From an uncultured Solobacterium sp. (lineage in GTDB: Bacteria; Bacillota_I; Bacilli_A; Erysipelotrichales; Erysipelotrichaceae), in the NCBI GenBank assembly GCA_937910655.1, contig CALEMV010000214.1, positions 1 through 7,080 on the forward strand: a DNA stretch of 7,080 bases, in the 5' to 3' direction. The notes under the pieces are model-generated. The model saw nothing but the letters and a program-made list of their open reading frames with translations, did no database searches and was not told the DNA's origin. Positions 6,467-7,080 of this stretch are shown here, one piece after another; the stretch's first letter is position 1, and each line of letters opens with the position of its first letter. Both the position numbers and the translations under genes were made by a program.

Positions 6467-7080
6467 ATGGGAAAGAAGATTGTACTAGTCCTATTATGTG
6501 TTCTATTAACTGGTTGTGCACAATCTAATCTTTCCATGCAAGAAAGATTAGAACAAGAGATTACTACAGTTAGTGCTTTACCTATCCCTAGTGCAAGTCA
6601 TCGCAAACCATTCTATACTTACTATACAGAGCCATCGATTGGACATTATCGTTCTACTGAAACTTCAAATGAGTTTAGCTTTCAATCTACAAAGTTTGTA
6701 CTGAATCTAAACGTACAAGCTATCATGGATTCTTCCACAGATATAACACAATCGATCTATACACAAAAACCGATTGCTATATATTCTGGAAGCTTTCAAA
6801 ATATGCTCGATGAAACAGTAGATTATGTATGTGAAATCTATCAGGTTAATCATGATTATGCAGTATTCTTTACATCTTCTGCAGTAAACTTATTTGGGGT
6901 TGCTCAAGTTGGAAATGCAGCAGAACTTGCAGGGAAAATGTACTCTATTGCACGTAGTGTAATTGTACGAAAAGATGCTGTATTACAGGTGTATACACAT
7001 GAAAGTGCGATTGATTATGAAGGGGAAGCAATCAATCTGTATAAGGATATTGCACCAGAAGAGGGTACCTTACAAGAGTT
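6467..7080 (+). CDS. Putative lipoprotein of unknown function, 3'-truncated by window edge
   Basis: ATG 6467 follows a strong SD (AAAGGAGG, 6453-6460) by six bases. 204 residues are visible before the frame runs off the window with no stop. The N-terminus is a short lipoprotein signal: Lys3-Lys4, a hydrophobic stretch (5-14) and the lipobox LTGC at 14-17, so Cys17 should be lipidated and the protein anchored on the outer face of the membrane. The mature part starts with a polar, probably flexible stretch (18-48). It continues as mixed strand-like and helical sequence with many Tyr, Ser and Thr, including FVLNLNV (77-83) and a helix-like AAELAGKMYSIARSV (151-165). I do not recognise a domain family. 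The gene lies 32 bases after trmB on the same strand; nothing in it suggests a tRNA-related role. An extracytoplasmic binding or envelope protein is the broadest safe guess. Confidence 0.85.
   Translation, partial: MGKKIVLVLLCVLLTGCAQSNLSMQERLEQEITTVSALPIPSASHRKPFYTYYTEPSIGHYRSTETSNEFSFQSTKFVLNLNVQAIMDSSTDITQSIYTQKPIAIYSGSFQNMLDETVDYVCEIYQVNHDYAVFFTSSAVNLFGVAQVGNAAELAGKMYSIARSVIVRKDAVLQVYTHESAIDYEGEAINLYKDIAPEEGTLQE

Overview
The window looks like a piece of a low-GC Gram-positive (Bacillota) chromosome. It is AT-rich, genes begin with GGAGG-type ribosome binding sites, promoter boxes have the TRTG-extended -10 form, and the PNPase and TrmB proteins resemble their Bacillus counterparts. TGG encodes Trp and no in-frame TGA is read through, so this is not a Mollicute code. 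The family of the large ABC permease and the desulfoferrodoxin-like module suggest an anaerobic gut or oral lineage such as Erysipelotrichia or Clostridia. That placement is an inference from memory and is weak.

All five genes are on the + strand and packed tightly. (1) 2-2755: the 3' part of a very large FtsX/MacB-type ABC transporter permease, cut by the left edge, with a long extracytoplasmic coiled-coil hairpin. (2) 2755-3420: overlapping the permease stop by one base (TAATG), a 221-residue protein that fuses an N-terminal GIY-YIG nuclease domain to a complete desulfoferrodoxin/superoxide-reductase-like module. (3) 3511-5733: pnp, polynucleotide phosphorylase, behind its own extended -10 promoter in the 90-base gap. 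(4) 5781-6434: trmB, the tRNA m7G46 methyltransferase, separated from pnp by a 47-base spacer that holds a terminator-like hairpin right against the trmB Shine-Dalgarno. (5) 6467-7080: the 5' part of an unrecognised lipoprotein gene, cut by the right edge.

Permease and fusion gene are probably one transcriptional unit (translationally coupled). pnp-trmB, possibly with the lipoprotein gene, form a second unit devoted mainly to RNA turnover and tRNA modification. There is no sign of mobile elements, CRISPR arrays, tRNA or rRNA genes, or any gene-free stretch over 300 bases.

The most notable item is the GIY-YIG/superoxide-reductase fusion. All five iron ligands of the SOR catalytic site are present at exactly the classical spacing (His-20-His-6-His-41-Cys-3-His). 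Three of the four cysteines of the N-terminal desulforedoxin iron site are gone, and the usual catalytic lysine is a threonine. A second point of interest is a pair of mutually exclusive RNA hairpins that could link pnp translation to trmB expression.
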